The notes: a model not told the origin generated them from the letters alone. A stretch of DNA of 64,000 bases from CBDDGJ01 sp965227805 (GCA_965227805.1 CBDDGJ010000003.1:558001-622000), one strand, 5' to 3'; counted from the stretch's first letter, positions 35,141 to 44,635 are shown. A program made the numbers and translations.

Positions 35141-35803
35141 TCAAGATATATTTTTTTGAATATCGGATAAAGCCTTTTCAAACTGGTTTCTTTTTCTTTC
35201 GATTTTAGGGCGGCTTTGTTGTGTGCACACGCTTAGCAACCATGACGCGGTGCCATATTGAACCTGTATTTGAAACTCTTCATCACAGATCTCTCCTAAA
35301 GCCCACCGCCACAATGCCCCGCGAAACATCGCATGGAGCGACCGGGATAAAGGCCCTGGCTTTCTATTTCGGTTAATGTCTCCTGCCTCAATCGCGGCAA
35401 TAACAGCATGCCGCCACATCAGGCTCGCTTGTTCAGTATTTCTTCGCTGCGTATCTCCTGCGATAACGCCGAGTGAAACAATGAGCGGGCGAAATAATAT
35501 CGGGTCTTCAACATAAGCCGCTGCACTTTGTTGCGCAATATTGAATAGGTGATTGATATGCCCTTTTTTTTGGACACCAATACCATATTCCTGCCAATTC
35601 AACCGCACGCGGGCATGAAACAGGGCATTTAATATGTCCCCTTTATTCTCAAAAAGATTAAACGGCGTAGAGAAGCTAACTTCGGCTTGTTTAGCCAATG
35701 CCCGCATATTGAAACTTGTATCGCCTTTTTCGCGTATCAAGCGTTCAGCTATTGCAAGAATTTTCATGCGTTTTTCGCGCTTATTCTCTTCCCTTAAACC
35801 CAT
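35141..35803 (-). CDS. TetR-family transcriptional regulator
   Basis: 220 residues. The N-terminal HTH is visible in RMKILAIAERLIREKGDTSF and ALAKQAEVSFSTPFNLFENK (about 12-55), followed by a helical ligand-binding domain. TetR proteins usually repress and are released by a small molecule, often a substrate or CoA ester of the pathway. It is the first gene of the leftward unit with the transporter and monooxygenase and is divergent from the IclR gene. A short dyad in the shared gap is a candidate operator. Confidence 0.92.
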   Translation of the reverse strand: MGLREENKREKRMKILAIAERLIREKGDTSFNMRALAKQAEVSFSTPFNLFENKGDILNALFHARVRLNWQEYGIGVQKKGHINHLFNIAQQSAAAYVEDPILFRPLIVSLGVIAGDTQRRNTEQASLMWRHAVIAAIEAGDINRNRKPGPLSRSLHAMFRGALWRWALGEICDEEFQIQVQYGTASWLLSVCTQQSRPKIERKRNQFEKALSDIQKNIS

Positions 35804-35843
35804 AAGTTTATGTTTTCCTCTTACTTGCTTCGAGCCAACATCA

Positions 35844-35861
35844 CATAGCCCGCGCGCTATG
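35844..35861. promoter_or_regulatory. Palindrome in the TetR/IclR divergent gap
   Basis: CATAGC and GCTATG flank a 6-base GC-rich centre (CCGCGC). It lies 41 bases from the TetR start and about 100 from the IclR start. Both neighbours are DNA-binding proteins, so an operator is possible, but the half-sites are short and no promoter elements were confirmed. Confidence 0.3.
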
Positions 35862-35961
35862 CAACGTCAACAAATTGTTCCTATTTTGCTTAAGCTCTTT
35901 GAAAATCTGATGGCTTTTGATCCATTCTTATTGTATGATTATCCTAAAGAGGGACAAGCGC

Positions 35962-36786
35962 ATGAGCAGTATAAAATCGGCTGAGCGGGTCTTGGCATTA
36001 TTTGAGTTTTTTGCAGCGCACCAGCAAGCCGCATCTATAAAAGACATTAGTGCCGCATTACAAATACCGCAATCGAGCACATCAATGCTGGTTAAAAATC
36101 TGGTTCATCTCGGCTATCTGGAGCAATCTGGAAATGGCAGACATTATTCACCCACTATTAGAATTGCGATTTTAGGCGACTGGATGAAACGTGCACAAAA
36201 GGAAACCGGTCTGATTATTGAGCTGATGGATGAAATTTGCAAACAGGTTGAAGAGACGGTTATTCTGGCCATGCGCAATGATATATTCGCGCAATATGTG
36301 CTGGTGCAAGACCCTGATAACCCCCTACAACTTAATGTGAGAAGTGGTATGATGCGCCCCCTTACGCGGTGTTCGCCCGGGCTGGTTTTTTTGGCGCAAT
36401 TACCCGATGCGGAAGTCTCGCGCATTACGCGGCGCATTAATGCCAGCTTAAAAAGACAGGCCATGAAAACCGACGCGGCCATTGTGCTTGAACAAATTTA
36501 TGAAACGCGAAAAAATAGGTATGCCGTCTCGCGCGGGCTTATCACGCCCGCGGCAGGCACGATTGCAGTTTCCCTAGACACACCTTTTACGGAAAGACCT
36601 ATGGCCATATCGGTTGGCGGGCTACAAGCTGCCATTGATGAAAAACACACGGATATACTCAAAGCCTTGCGCAAAATACAGCGCAAGATAAAATCCCAAA
36701 AAGCGCAATCCGATATGAAACGTTTTATTCAAAGCGAACGGGCGGCGGCGACACTACGCAACCTCTCTATAGATTTTATGAAATAA
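35962..36786 (+). CDS. IclR-family transcriptional regulator
   Basis: About 274 residues from ATG 35962, which has AAGAGGGAC nine bases upstream; an in-frame ATG at 35917 would add 15 residues without a ribosome site. The N-terminal winged HTH runs from SIKSAERVLALFEFF through SSTSMLVKNLVHLGYLEQ, with the effector domain from about 85 onward. It is convergent with the lyase gene, two bases between stops. IclR proteins often control aromatic- and dicarboxylate-degradation operons, so it is a candidate regulator of the long CoA-thioester operon. Confidence 0.92.
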   Translation: MSSIKSAERVLALFEFFAAHQQAASIKDISAALQIPQSSTSMLVKNLVHLGYLEQSGNGRHYSPTIRIAILGDWMKRAQKETGLIIELMDEICKQVEETVILAMRNDIFAQYVLVQDPDNPLQLNVRSGMMRPLTRCSPGLVFLAQLPDAEVSRITRRINASLKRQAMKTDAAIVLEQIYETRKNRYAVSRGLITPAAGTIAVSLDTPFTERPMAISVGGLQAAIDEKHTDILKALRKIQRKIKSQKAQSDMKRFIQSERAAATLRNLSIDFMK

Positions 36787-36788
36787 TT

Positions 36789-37706
36789 TTACATACCGAT
36801 TAAATCGGCACGGTCAACCGTATTCTGGAACAGGCGCGCCGAGGCGGCATCAACCATCACGCCCTTATGCCCAACAGAACCAACCCCTTCGGCTTCAGCC
36901 TTGCGATAAACCTCAATGATCTCGCGGGCAAAATCCACATCCTTTTGCGCAGGCGAGAAAATATCAAGCGCCGGTTCGATTTGCGCCGGATGGATAGCCC
37001 ATTTGCCAACCATCCCCACAGTCAAAGCCCGCTTACACTCTGTCCGATAGGCGTCTTCATTCTTAAAATCAGCAAAAGGTCCGTCAACGGCATCAAGCCC
37101 CGCTGCACGCGCCGCAATGGTAAGCTGATAGCGCGGATAATGAAACACATCACCCGGATAGCCATCCGTCACCCCAATATTCTGCAAAGCCAAGCCTTGC
37201 GAAGCAGCGTAGTCACCCATACCAAAAATCATACATTCCAGACGTTCACATGAATGGGCAATATCCCACACATTCTGCATGGCTTCGACTTCCTCAATCA
37301 GCACTTCAAGCCCGATGGTTTTGGTAAGCTTCAGCTTCTTTTCCAGCATAGATAGAAGTTTATCGACAAACAGAACATCGGTCGCATCATAGGGCTTGGT
37401 CAGCATAATGGTATCAATATTCTCGCCTGCGCCTTCCACCACTTCGATAATATCTTCAAAGCACCATTCGGTAGAGACATCATTCACCCGCACACAGCGC
37501 ACTGTCTTGCCCCAATCCAGATTATTCAAGGCATCAATAATGGTCTTGCGCGCACCGACCTTGGCAGATGGCGCAACAGCATCTTCCAGATCACAAAATA
37601 CGTGATCAGCGTTAGAGGCAGCGGCTTTGGTCAGCATTTTTTCCGATATGCCAGGCACAGCAAGCTGACTACGGCGCAAACGTTTGGGACGGTTTATATG
37701 TTTCAT
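36789..37706 (-). CDS. HpcH/HpaI-CitE family lyase (malyl-CoA/citramalyl-CoA lyase-like)
   Basis: About 305 residues from ATG 37706, with GAGGAG upstream; an in-frame ATG at 37754 lies inside the preceding gene. The TIM-barrel family signature is clear: RRSQLAVPGISEKML with the phosphate-site region, FCDLEDAVAP (metal Glu/Asp), GLEVLIEEVEAM and MIFGMGDYAAS. These enzymes cleave beta-hydroxyacyl-CoA esters such as malyl-CoA or citramalyl-CoA to acetyl-CoA plus glyoxylate or pyruvate. It is four bases behind the CoA-transferase gene. With the transferase and MaoC genes it forms a complete activation-hydration-cleavage set. Confidence 0.9.
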   Translation of the reverse strand: MKHINRPKRLRRSQLAVPGISEKMLTKAAASNADHVFCDLEDAVAPSAKVGARKTIIDALNNLDWGKTVRCVRVNDVSTEWCFEDIIEVVEGAGENIDTIMLTKPYDATDVLFVDKLLSMLEKKLKLTKTIGLEVLIEEVEAMQNVWDIAHSCERLECMIFGMGDYAASQGLALQNIGVTDGYPGDVFHYPRYQLTIAARAAGLDAVDGPFADFKNEDAYRTECKRALTVGMVGKWAIHPAQIEPALDIFSPAQKDVDFAREIIEVYRKAEAEGVGSVGHKGVMVDAASARLFQNTVDRADLIGM

Positions 37707-37710
37707 AAAA

Positions 37711-38925
37711 TTACTCCTCAGGTTTATTATGCGATATGGCTGCAATTTGTGCATCCGTCAAATGTGCTGCTTTTAACACCTCTTGCGTATGTTCGCCCAG
37801 ATAGGGACCGCGTGTATGCACCCCGCCTGGCGTTGCCGTCATTTTAATCGGCACCCCGGCAATACGCATCTGTATGTCACTGCCGGGCGTGTCAACACCG
37901 ACAATCATTTCGCGCGCCGCAAAATGCGGGTCATTATCTATTGCATCCATATGCATAACCGGCCCAAAGGGTATCACCCCGCCTAGCCTTTCGTGCAATT
38001 CCGCTTTGGTGAATTTTGCTGTTGCTTCACCCAATAAGTGCTCCAACACGGCACGGTTTTCACGACGCACAAAAGGAGTGGTAAAACGTTCATCAGTTTT
38101 CAATTCAGGCACATTGATTAAATCGCACAGCGTGTTGAAAAATTCCTGCTGCGGTGCGGCGATGGTGACATGCCCGTCTTTTGCCGGAAACAAGCCAAAG
38201 GGGCACATAAGCGGATGCCCATTTCCTTGCGGGCGGGCGATTTCGCCTTGCACGGAATATTGATAGACCATGCGCTCACATACGGCAAAAATGCTATCTG
38301 TCATGGCAATATCAACAAATTGTCCCGCGCCGGTTTGGCGGGCATGGAAAATGGCCGATAACACACCAAAGGCCAGCATCATGCCTGGAACAATATCGCC
38401 AACACCGGGGCCAATTTTGGTGGGGCTTTGTGCATCCGGGCCGGTTATGCCCATAATGCCGCCCATGGCCTGCGCCACAACGTCAAAGGCCGGCCAGTTG
38501 GCATAAGGGCTTTCGCCAGTGCGCGGGTCGCCAAAGCCACGCAATGTGCCATAAACAAGTTTCGGGTTAATCTCTTTTAATACTTCATATCCAAGCCCCA
38601 GCTTTTCCATCACACCGGCGCGATAATTTTCGGTGAGCGCATCCGCATCGCGCACAAGATTTTTTAGCGCCTCGCGTCCCGCTTCGCTTTTCAAATCGAG
38701 CACAATCGATTTCTTATTGCGATTAACGCTTTGAAAATAGCCCCCATGCGTTTTTTCGGCATCATCAGCAAAAAAAGGTCCCGCTGGGCGTGTCATATCG
38801 CCTTGCGGACTTTCAACTTTAATCACCTCCGCACCATGGTCGGCAAGCATCATCGTTCCATATGGCCCTGCCAGCATCTGGGTTAGGTCAATAATTTTAA
38901 CCCCTTGTAATGCGCCAAACCCCAT
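37711..38925 (-). CDS. Class III (CaiB/BaiF) CoA-transferase
   Basis: 404 residues, full length for this family. It opens GALQGVKIIDLTQMLAGPYG, contains the VIKVESPQGDMTRPAGP region and the conserved YFQSVNRNKKSIVLDLKS block. The catalytic Asp is likely in FDVVAQAMGG. These enzymes move CoA from an acyl-CoA to an organic acid. Next to a citramalyl/malyl-CoA lyase and MaoC hydratases, an itaconate- or mesaconate-type acid is a plausible acceptor. Its start overlaps the preceding gene's stop by one base. Confidence 0.94.
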   Translation of the reverse strand: MGFGALQGVKIIDLTQMLAGPYGTMMLADHGAEVIKVESPQGDMTRPAGPFFADDAEKTHGGYFQSVNRNKKSIVLDLKSEAGREALKNLVRDADALTENYRAGVMEKLGLGYEVLKEINPKLVYGTLRGFGDPRTGESPYANWPAFDVVAQAMGGIMGITGPDAQSPTKIGPGVGDIVPGMMLAFGVLSAIFHARQTGAGQFVDIAMTDSIFAVCERMVYQYSVQGEIARPQGNGHPLMCPFGLFPAKDGHVTIAAPQQEFFNTLCDLINVPELKTDERFTTPFVRRENRAVLEHLLGEATAKFTKAELHERLGGVIPFGPVMHMDAIDNDPHFAAREMIVGVDTPGSDIQMRIAGVPIKMTATPGGVHTRGPYLGEHTQEVLKAAHLTDAQIAAISHNKPEE

Positions 38926-39407
38926 TATTTATCTCCCCAATGGCTACGGCGTTTGATAAGGGCTGTGCGTTGCACTTCGGCAATCAGCTTATCATCTTGG
39001 TTAATGCCCCAATGCTGAAAGGTGATAAGCCCTGCATCATCCAGGTCGCTATCCTTCTTTTCCAGCACACGCGAATAGGCATAGATGGTATCACCATGAA
39101 AAACAGGGTTTTTAAGTTTAATATTATCAAGCCCGATTTCTGCCAAAGCGTTTTCCACCGTGTCTTGCGCTGACAAACCCAACACCAAAGAAAAATTCAC
39201 CCCGCCATAAGAGATGGGCTTTCCCCACGGAGTGCGCCGCATCAAATCTTCATTGAAATGGCCTTGTGCCGTATTCATCACCATATTGGTGATATTGACA
39301 TTTTCCAGATTTGTGACTGTTTTACCACGCGCATGGCGCATGGTTTGCCCTATTGTAAAATCTTCAAAATATGTATCAGGGCTTGTGAGATGTGCAATTT
39401 TACCCAT
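38925..39407 (-). CDS. MaoC-like hot-dog hydratase, subunit 1
   Basis: 160 residues with a single hot-dog domain. Recognisable parts are YFEDFTIGQTMRHARGKTVT (13-32), NTAQGHFNEDLM, KPISYGGVNFSLVLGLSAQD and NPVFHGDTIYAYSRV. Fused mesaconyl-CoA hydratases are about twice this length. This gene and the next look like the two halves as separate genes, joined by a one-base overlap, which suggests a heterodimer made in equal amounts. The canonical R-hydratase motif (DXNPXH) is not intact here. Confidence 0.85.
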   Translation of the reverse strand: MGKIAHLTSPDTYFEDFTIGQTMRHARGKTVTNLENVNITNMVMNTAQGHFNEDLMRRTPWGKPISYGGVNFSLVLGLSAQDTVENALAEIGLDNIKLKNPVFHGDTIYAYSRVLEKKDSDLDDAGLITFQHWGINQDDKLIAEVQRTALIKRRSHWGDK

Positions 39408-39919
39408 TATTTGCCTCCCGCCATGTCTGCTGCTTTGAAAATAGCCAGATTTGACCGCTTGAAATCAATCACACAGCGATCATACTGATTAACCCCTTTT
39501 GTGTGCCAGCTCACAATCCCCTGTCCTTTTTTACTTTCGGATAAGCGTTTATCTGTTGTCACCGATGACGCTGTTAGCGTGTCGCCGGGATAAACCGGCT
39601 CATGATAGCGAAGCGCATACACACCGAGAAACGGGCCGCCCAAAGCCTCGGAACAATCTTCTACGCTCAAGCCTAATATGATGTTAAAGACAAGCTGCGG
39701 ACACACCACTATATCTGGATGCCCATGCGCTTTGGCATATTCACGATTAAAATAAAGCGGATTATAGGCAAGCGTTAAATGGGCAAACTGAATGGCATCG
39801 GCCTCGGTAATCGTCCGCCCCCAATGATGCTGCATTTCCTCGCCCACTACAAAATCATCATAGCCTTGGCCGCGCTTTCTAAATATAGCACTTTGTTTAA
39901 TCGCCTCCACATCAGTCAT
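39407..39919 (-). CDS. MaoC-like hot-dog hydratase, subunit 2
   Basis: 170 residues from ATG 39919; upstream in-frame ATGs lie inside the SDR gene and lack ribosome sites. Single hot-dog domain: YDDFVVGEEMQHHWGRTITE, then HLTLAYNPLYFNREYAK (position of the hydratase motif), then PQLVFNIILGLSVEDCSEAL, then HEPVYPGDTLTAS. It aligns by eye with its neighbour along the whole length, so the pair arose by an old duplication. It overlaps the SDR end by eight bases and the next MaoC gene by one base. Together they would hydrate an enoyl-CoA ahead of the lyase. Confidence 0.85.
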   Translation of the reverse strand: MTDVEAIKQSAIFRKRGQGYDDFVVGEEMQHHWGRTITEADAIQFAHLTLAYNPLYFNREYAKAHGHPDIVVCPQLVFNIILGLSVEDCSEALGGPFLGVYALRYHEPVYPGDTLTASSVTTDKRLSESKKGQGIVSWHTKGVNQYDRCVIDFKRSNLAIFKAADMAGGK

Positions 39920-40766
39920 TATCTGTCTCCATATAGGCTTTATATTCGTCTGCATAATCCGGATGCCAGCGCGACATGGCCGGACGGTTTTTAATAATAT
40001 CATCCACCGACCACTGAATACGCTTTTCGTCAAGGGCACGGTTTGTCTCATTATCGGGGCAGATAATATAAAATTCATCACGTGCTAAAGCGGCCATAAA
40101 ATAATCAACTGTTTCTTCTGTTGTTGCCGCAAATGCAGGTTTCTCCGGCATAAATTGGGCAATCATCGGCGTATAGACAAAAGCCGGTATCAGCACATGC
40201 GCGCGCAAACAGCAATTTTCTGTGGAGACAAACCCATGTGCGAGCGCCTCAGTATAGGCCAGCACACCTGCCTTTGAGAGATTATAGGCATAATTGCCAG
40301 GCGGGCGGGTGATACCCTGCTTGGACGATGTATTTATGACAGCCCCTGCTTCACCATGAGCAAGCATGGCGGGAATAAATATATGACAACCATTTATTAC
40401 CCCCATGAGATTGATATTCATAATCTGTTTGAGCGCGTCCATCGCTTCCCAAGGAGCAGTGCCGCGTGAAATAATACCGGCATTATTCATCAGACAATGG
40501 ATTTTACCAAACCGTTCTAAAACTGCATCGCGAAATGCAGCTAATGCCTCTTGTGACGTCACATCACATTTTTGCGATAGAACCCGCGCTTCATTTCCGC
40601 TGAGTGTAACCAGCTCTGCATGCGCCTGCTTCAGCTCTGCTGCTTTCACATCGGCTATGGCGATATTCATGCCGGCTTGCACAAATCGCCGTGCGGTCTC
40701 TAACCCTATGCCACCCGCTGCACCGGTAATAACCGCAGTCTTGCCGGCACACATCCATGCAGTCAT
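39912..40766 (-). CDS. Short-chain dehydrogenase/reductase
   Basis: 284 residues. NAD(P)-binding TAVITGAAGGIGLET is near 9-23, NNAG is in CLMNNAGIIS, the catalytic Ser is in VINTSSKQG, and YXXXK is YNLSK. It has a longer C-terminal tail than minimal SDRs. It overlaps the GST gene by four bases and the second MaoC gene by eight, so it is firmly within the operon. Probably it oxidises a hydroxyl intermediate of the same pathway. The SDR at 28657 is a different subgroup. Confidence 0.9.
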   Translation of the reverse strand: MTAWMCAGKTAVITGAAGGIGLETARRFVQAGMNIAIADVKAAELKQAHAELVTLSGNEARVLSQKCDVTSQEALAAFRDAVLERFGKIHCLMNNAGIISRGTAPWEAMDALKQIMNINLMGVINGCHIFIPAMLAHGEAGAVINTSSKQGITRPPGNYAYNLSKAGVLAYTEALAHGFVSTENCCLRAHVLIPAFVYTPMIAQFMPEKPAFAATTEETVDYFMAALARDEFYIICPDNETNRALDEKRIQWSVDDIIKNRPAMSRWHPDYADEYKAYMETDND

Positions 40767-41467
40767 GCGTGCACCTCTTTAGGTGCACATGCATCCACGC
40801 GTGCCATCCACGCTTTGATATTTTTGCTTGCATCAAAAGCATCCTTTGCTTCTTGTGCATAAATAAGCGCATTGACTTGGGCAATCACCGCCAAATCTGC
40901 ATAAGATAAGGCATCGCCTGCAAGCCATTCACGCCCCGCTAACATGGCATCCAGTGCACGAAAATGCCGCTGTGCATCCGCCACAATTTGCTCACGCGGC
41001 TTACGCCCCACCCCTTGGGTTTGCACGACTTGTCCGACCCCTGCCAGAACCAGATCTTTCACACTATCCTTCGGCACACCCGGCATGGTCTCAGCAAATT
41101 CATCCAGCGCATTAACCAGATTATGCTCCCATGCCAACCGCATGGTCATTTCATAAAAATACAGGCTCTCATCCGCCCAGTCTTCAATCACATGCGCCAA
41201 GGCGGCCTCACGTACATCATGCGGTATGAGTGATGCACCTTCGCCTTTCGTTTCAAGATGGTGGATAATATCCGTGCTATCCCAAACCGGCTGGTCGCCA
41301 TCTTTGATACACGGGAATTTTCCCGTCGGCGACACATCAGCATATTTGCCCTCGCTAACTTTCGCGCGTTCCACTTCAACCACGTCAAAAGCAATGCCTT
41401 TATAATTCATTGCACGGCGGATTTTTTCTGTAAATGGTGATGTTTTGAATTGGTAAAGTTTTATCAT
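40763..41467 (-). CDS. Glutathione S-transferase family protein
   Basis: About 234 residues from ATG 41467, preceded by AAGGGGCA; an earlier in-frame ATG at 41542 has no ribosome site. The thioredoxin-like domain is KLYQFKTSPFTEKIRRAMNY (3-22), with PTGKFPCI and the STDIIHHLE glutathione-site motif, followed by the helical C-terminal domain with SYADLAVIAQVNALI. It is the first gene of the run leading to the CoA-thioester genes; a 226-base gap to the PrpD gene could hold a promoter. Confidence 0.88.
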   Translation of the reverse strand: MIKLYQFKTSPFTEKIRRAMNYKGIAFDVVEVERAKVSEGKYADVSPTGKFPCIKDGDQPVWDSTDIIHHLETKGEGASLIPHDVREAALAHVIEDWADESLYFYEMTMRLAWEHNLVNALDEFAETMPGVPKDSVKDLVLAGVGQVVQTQGVGRKPREQIVADAQRHFRALDAMLAGREWLAGDALSYADLAVIAQVNALIYAQEAKDAFDASKNIKAWMARVDACAPKEVHA

Positions 41468-41693
41468 CCTATGCCCCTTATCTGGTTGGACAATGCTAGA
41501 AACATGTATCCATCTCGTCAAGATAAAAGCGGGTTTAATCATATATGTGATTTAGTTTTATCTGTCATTTCGCTCATAATGAATATTATCAAAATGGGGA
41601 GGGATGAGTTCATGATGTTTATATGCAAATTTTGTATGATACAGCGCTGGCGCGCAGCTTAAAGACATCGCCTGCTTATTATAAATGAGCCGA

Positions 41694-43022
41694 TTATGCA
41701 CAGGCAAGCGACAGCATGTCATCAATATGATTGATGCTTTCCAAATGCAGAATTTTATCTTCTAGCACACACGCTTTATCTGTGCCAATGACGGCTCCTG
41801 CAAGCGAGGCAAATTTTGCGCGCAATTTTTCTTCCTGTTTGTCAAAATCGCTAAGTGGCACAGATACATCTTTTTCAATCTCGACTTGTTCATCGCCAAG
41901 TTGGAAAGATAGCCGTGCATAAAGCCCGCCGCCCAAACCGGTATCATCACCATGCACGGTGATTTTTTGGCGCAATGCTGTAAGGTTTTTATCCTGTGCC
42001 ATGATAGCGGAGAAATTTTCCAGTGCTGCGGTGTCCACTCCGGCCAGCGCCATGGCTATGGCATGGCGTAGGCTAAACTTTGTCTCTAATGCTTCTTGCG
42101 GATCGGGAATATTACACATATCTAGGGCAGCCTTTGGCACATGCACATTTATCCCGTCAATATCAGTGATATTATATTTTTCCCGAAACGCCAGTGCTGC
42201 CTCAATCGCCGAATGTGTGCCATAACACGCCGCATGATATTTGAATGTGGTTTTTTGAATATTTTTACCAAAATCATCCAGCCTGATGGGAACCGCACTA
42301 TCGCCTGTGCTTGTGACATGTTTGAAGCCTTGTTTGACTTCCAATATATCATTGCGCGCGGCAAAACCACGCTTCACCAGACGGGCTGCCATTAAACCAT
42401 TCGCCGCCGCCTTGCCTGCATGAAAGGGTTTGGCCATTGTGCCAAACATAGCTTTCAAACCTGCGGCCTGGGTGCCGGCCAGCGACAAAGCGGCGGCAAT
42501 GTCATTCGGTTCAAGTTCCAGCAAATAGGCAGCTGCGGCAGCAGCACCAAATGTGCCGATTGTGCCGGTCGCATGATAGCCTTTAAGATAATGCTCAAGC
42601 TCCGTAAAACGCCCAACAGCCGCCCCTGCCTCATGGCCTACAATAATGGCGCGCAATATATCCTCTCCATGCGCGTCTAATGCTTGCGCCAAGGCCAGCA
42701 CAACCGGCACAACCCCGACACTGGGATGCCCCATCAATAGAGTGCTATTATCATCATAATCTAATGCGTGGCCGCAAGTGCCATTGATGAGCGCCGCATC
42801 AATAAGCCCGGCTTTTTCTGCCCGCCCAATAAGCCCATAATGCCCTGCATTGGAAGCCGCAAATTCAGCAATCATAATATCGCCAACCGGCTCACATGAC
42901 CCCGCAAGCGCACAGCCCATCCAGTCCAGTAAACATTGTCGTGCCAAGCGGCGGCTATCATCGGCAATATCATCCCTTTTCAGTGCGTATATTTTTTCCG
43001 CCAAATCTAACGTTGCCGCCAT
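41694..43022 (-). CDS. MmgE/PrpD family protein
   Basis: 442 residues, the usual length for MmgE/PrpD (2-methylcitrate dehydratase fold). Features are LARQCLLDWMGCALAG near the N-terminus, INGTCGHALDYDDN with Asp/His residues (about 78-91), KPFHAGKAAANGLMAARL and the KYHAACYGTHSAIEAAL block. Family members dehydrate 2-methylcitrate or act on related tricarboxylates; one also occurs in the itaconate locus of Pseudomonas. It is one base from the GMC gene, so cotranscription is certain. The substrate is not predictable. Confidence 0.92.
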   Translation of the reverse strand: MAATLDLAEKIYALKRDDIADDSRRLARQCLLDWMGCALAGSCEPVGDIMIAEFAASNAGHYGLIGRAEKAGLIDAALINGTCGHALDYDDNSTLLMGHPSVGVVPVVLALAQALDAHGEDILRAIIVGHEAGAAVGRFTELEHYLKGYHATGTIGTFGAAAAAAYLLELEPNDIAAALSLAGTQAAGLKAMFGTMAKPFHAGKAAANGLMAARLVKRGFAARNDILEVKQGFKHVTSTGDSAVPIRLDDFGKNIQKTTFKYHAACYGTHSAIEAALAFREKYNITDIDGINVHVPKAALDMCNIPDPQEALETKFSLRHAIAMALAGVDTAALENFSAIMAQDKNLTALRQKITVHGDDTGLGGGLYARLSFQLGDEQVEIEKDVSVPLSDFDKQEEKLRAKFASLAGAVIGTDKACVLEDKILHLESINHIDDMLSLACA

Positions 43023-43023
43023 A

Positions 43024-44628
43024 TTATCCCCTTTTCAAAATCATATCTGCACCCTTTTCACCAATCGCAATAGCAGGTGCATTTGTATTGCCGGAAATAA
43101 TCACCGGCATGATGGATGCGTCAATTACGCGCAGATTTTCAATGCCATGCACGCATAATTTATTATCAACCACGGCCTGTTTGTCATGTCCCATTTTACA
43201 TGTGCCGACGGGATGATAGACCGTTGTTGCTGTATTGCGAATATAATGTTCCAATGCCTCATCTGATTGCAAATCAACGCCCGGTTCGATCTCCTCACGC
43301 ATAATCTCCTTTAAGGGGCTTTGTTGCAAAATATCCCGCACCTTGCGCAGCCCCCGCAAGAGCACGCGCACATCTTCCGCATGGTCGAGATAATTTGGTG
43401 CAATAGCTGGCTGCACCATCGGGTCGGCAGATTTAAGAAATACTGTGCCACGACTTTGTGGCCGCAGCTGAATGGCAGATGCCATAAAGCCGGGGAATTT
43501 GTCAATCATCACCTGTCCATCAACATAGCCAAAACTAAAGGGGCGGAAAGCAATTTGGCAATCGGGGCGGTTCCCCCCGTCTTGTGAACGAATAAAGCCG
43601 TTTACTTCCGACGATGAAACCGCCATTGCTCCTTTACGCGTAAGCAACCAGCGCAACACTTCTACAGCCAGGCGTGGCACCGATGTCAATGTGTGATTAA
43701 GCGTCTGTTCGCTATCAACCAGGCGCCCGCGAAGATGCACAAAAAGATGGTCTTGAAAATTGCGCCCGACGCCTGCCAGTTCATGGCAGACATCTATGCC
43801 ATGCTTTTTTAACTGAGCCGCATCACCAATGCCCGAAAGCTGTAGGATTTGCGGTGAGCCGATGGTGCCGGCGCTTAAAATGGCTTCGCGCCGCACATGC
43901 ACAGATTTTACCGCCCCGCTGCGCAGCTGATAATCTATGCCAATTACTTTTTTGCCCTCCAGCACAAGCCGCGTAACTTGTGCATGGGTTTCGATTTTCA
44001 GATTAGGCCGCTTTTGCGCCCCATCAAGATATGCGCGCGAGGTCGAACACCGTGCACCATTGGCAACCGTGGCATGGCTCATATCAATGCCTTCTTGCAT
44101 GCCGGAATTAACATCCGCATTATGTGGAATACCGGCATTAAGTGCTGCATGCAGAAATTTTGACGTCACCGCACTACTTGGCTCAATTTTGGAGATAACC
44201 AACGTGCCCCCTGTTGCATGCACGTCATTTTGCCCGCCATGATAATCTTCATTTTTAGTGAAATAGGGCAATATATCTTTATAGGCCCAGCCCTTATTGC
44301 CAAGCTCAGCCCAATGATCATAATCCTCTGCCTGGCCGCGCATATAAATCATGCCGTTAATCGCGCTCGAACCGCCCAGCACCTTGCCACGATGCAGCAA
44401 AATCTGCCGTCCGTTTAACCCTGGCGAAGGCTCTGTCAGCGTATGCCAGTTTACCTCCGGCTTAACCAGAATACGCGACAGACCTGCCGGTATTTTATGC
44501 CAGATACTCTTATCGCGCCCGCCGGCTTCCAGCAGCAATATTTTATATTTACCATTTTCGGTGAGACGATTGGCTAGCACATTGCCGGCAGAACCTGCAC
44601 CAACAATGATATAATCAAACGCGTCCAT
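43024..44628 (-). CDS. GMC-family FAD oxidoreductase (alcohol/choline dehydrogenase type)
   Basis: 534 residues. The FAD motif is YIIVGAGSAGNVLANRL (6-22), followed by the GMC signatures HRGKVLGGSSAINGMIYMRG and SAGTIGSPQILQLSGIG; the catalytic His lies in YHPVGTCKMG, with the second His or Asn in ISGNTNAPAIAIGEKGA. Such enzymes oxidise primary alcohols to aldehydes and pass electrons to the respiratory chain. The next gene is an aldehyde dehydrogenase seven bases upstream, which fits an alcohol-to-acid pair. Confidence 0.95.
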   Translation of the reverse strand: MDAFDYIIVGAGSAGNVLANRLTENGKYKILLLEAGGRDKSIWHKIPAGLSRILVKPEVNWHTLTEPSPGLNGRQILLHRGKVLGGSSAINGMIYMRGQAEDYDHWAELGNKGWAYKDILPYFTKNEDYHGGQNDVHATGGTLVISKIEPSSAVTSKFLHAALNAGIPHNADVNSGMQEGIDMSHATVANGARCSTSRAYLDGAQKRPNLKIETHAQVTRLVLEGKKVIGIDYQLRSGAVKSVHVRREAILSAGTIGSPQILQLSGIGDAAQLKKHGIDVCHELAGVGRNFQDHLFVHLRGRLVDSEQTLNHTLTSVPRLAVEVLRWLLTRKGAMAVSSSEVNGFIRSQDGGNRPDCQIAFRPFSFGYVDGQVMIDKFPGFMASAIQLRPQSRGTVFLKSADPMVQPAIAPNYLDHAEDVRVLLRGLRKVRDILQQSPLKEIMREEIEPGVDLQSDEALEHYIRNTATTVYHPVGTCKMGHDKQAVVDNKLCVHGIENLRVIDASIMPVIISGNTNAPAIAIGEKGADMILKRG

Positions 44629-44635
44629 AGTGGAC

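Noticed and set aside
35137..35150. TATATC-AA-GATATA palindrome considered as an operator
   Set aside because: It overlaps the TetR stop codon within AT-rich sequence, so it is more likely chance.
41468..41693. Gap between GST and PrpD genes searched for a small gene or riboswitch
   Set aside because: Nothing beyond AT-rich sequence; likely a promoter region only.
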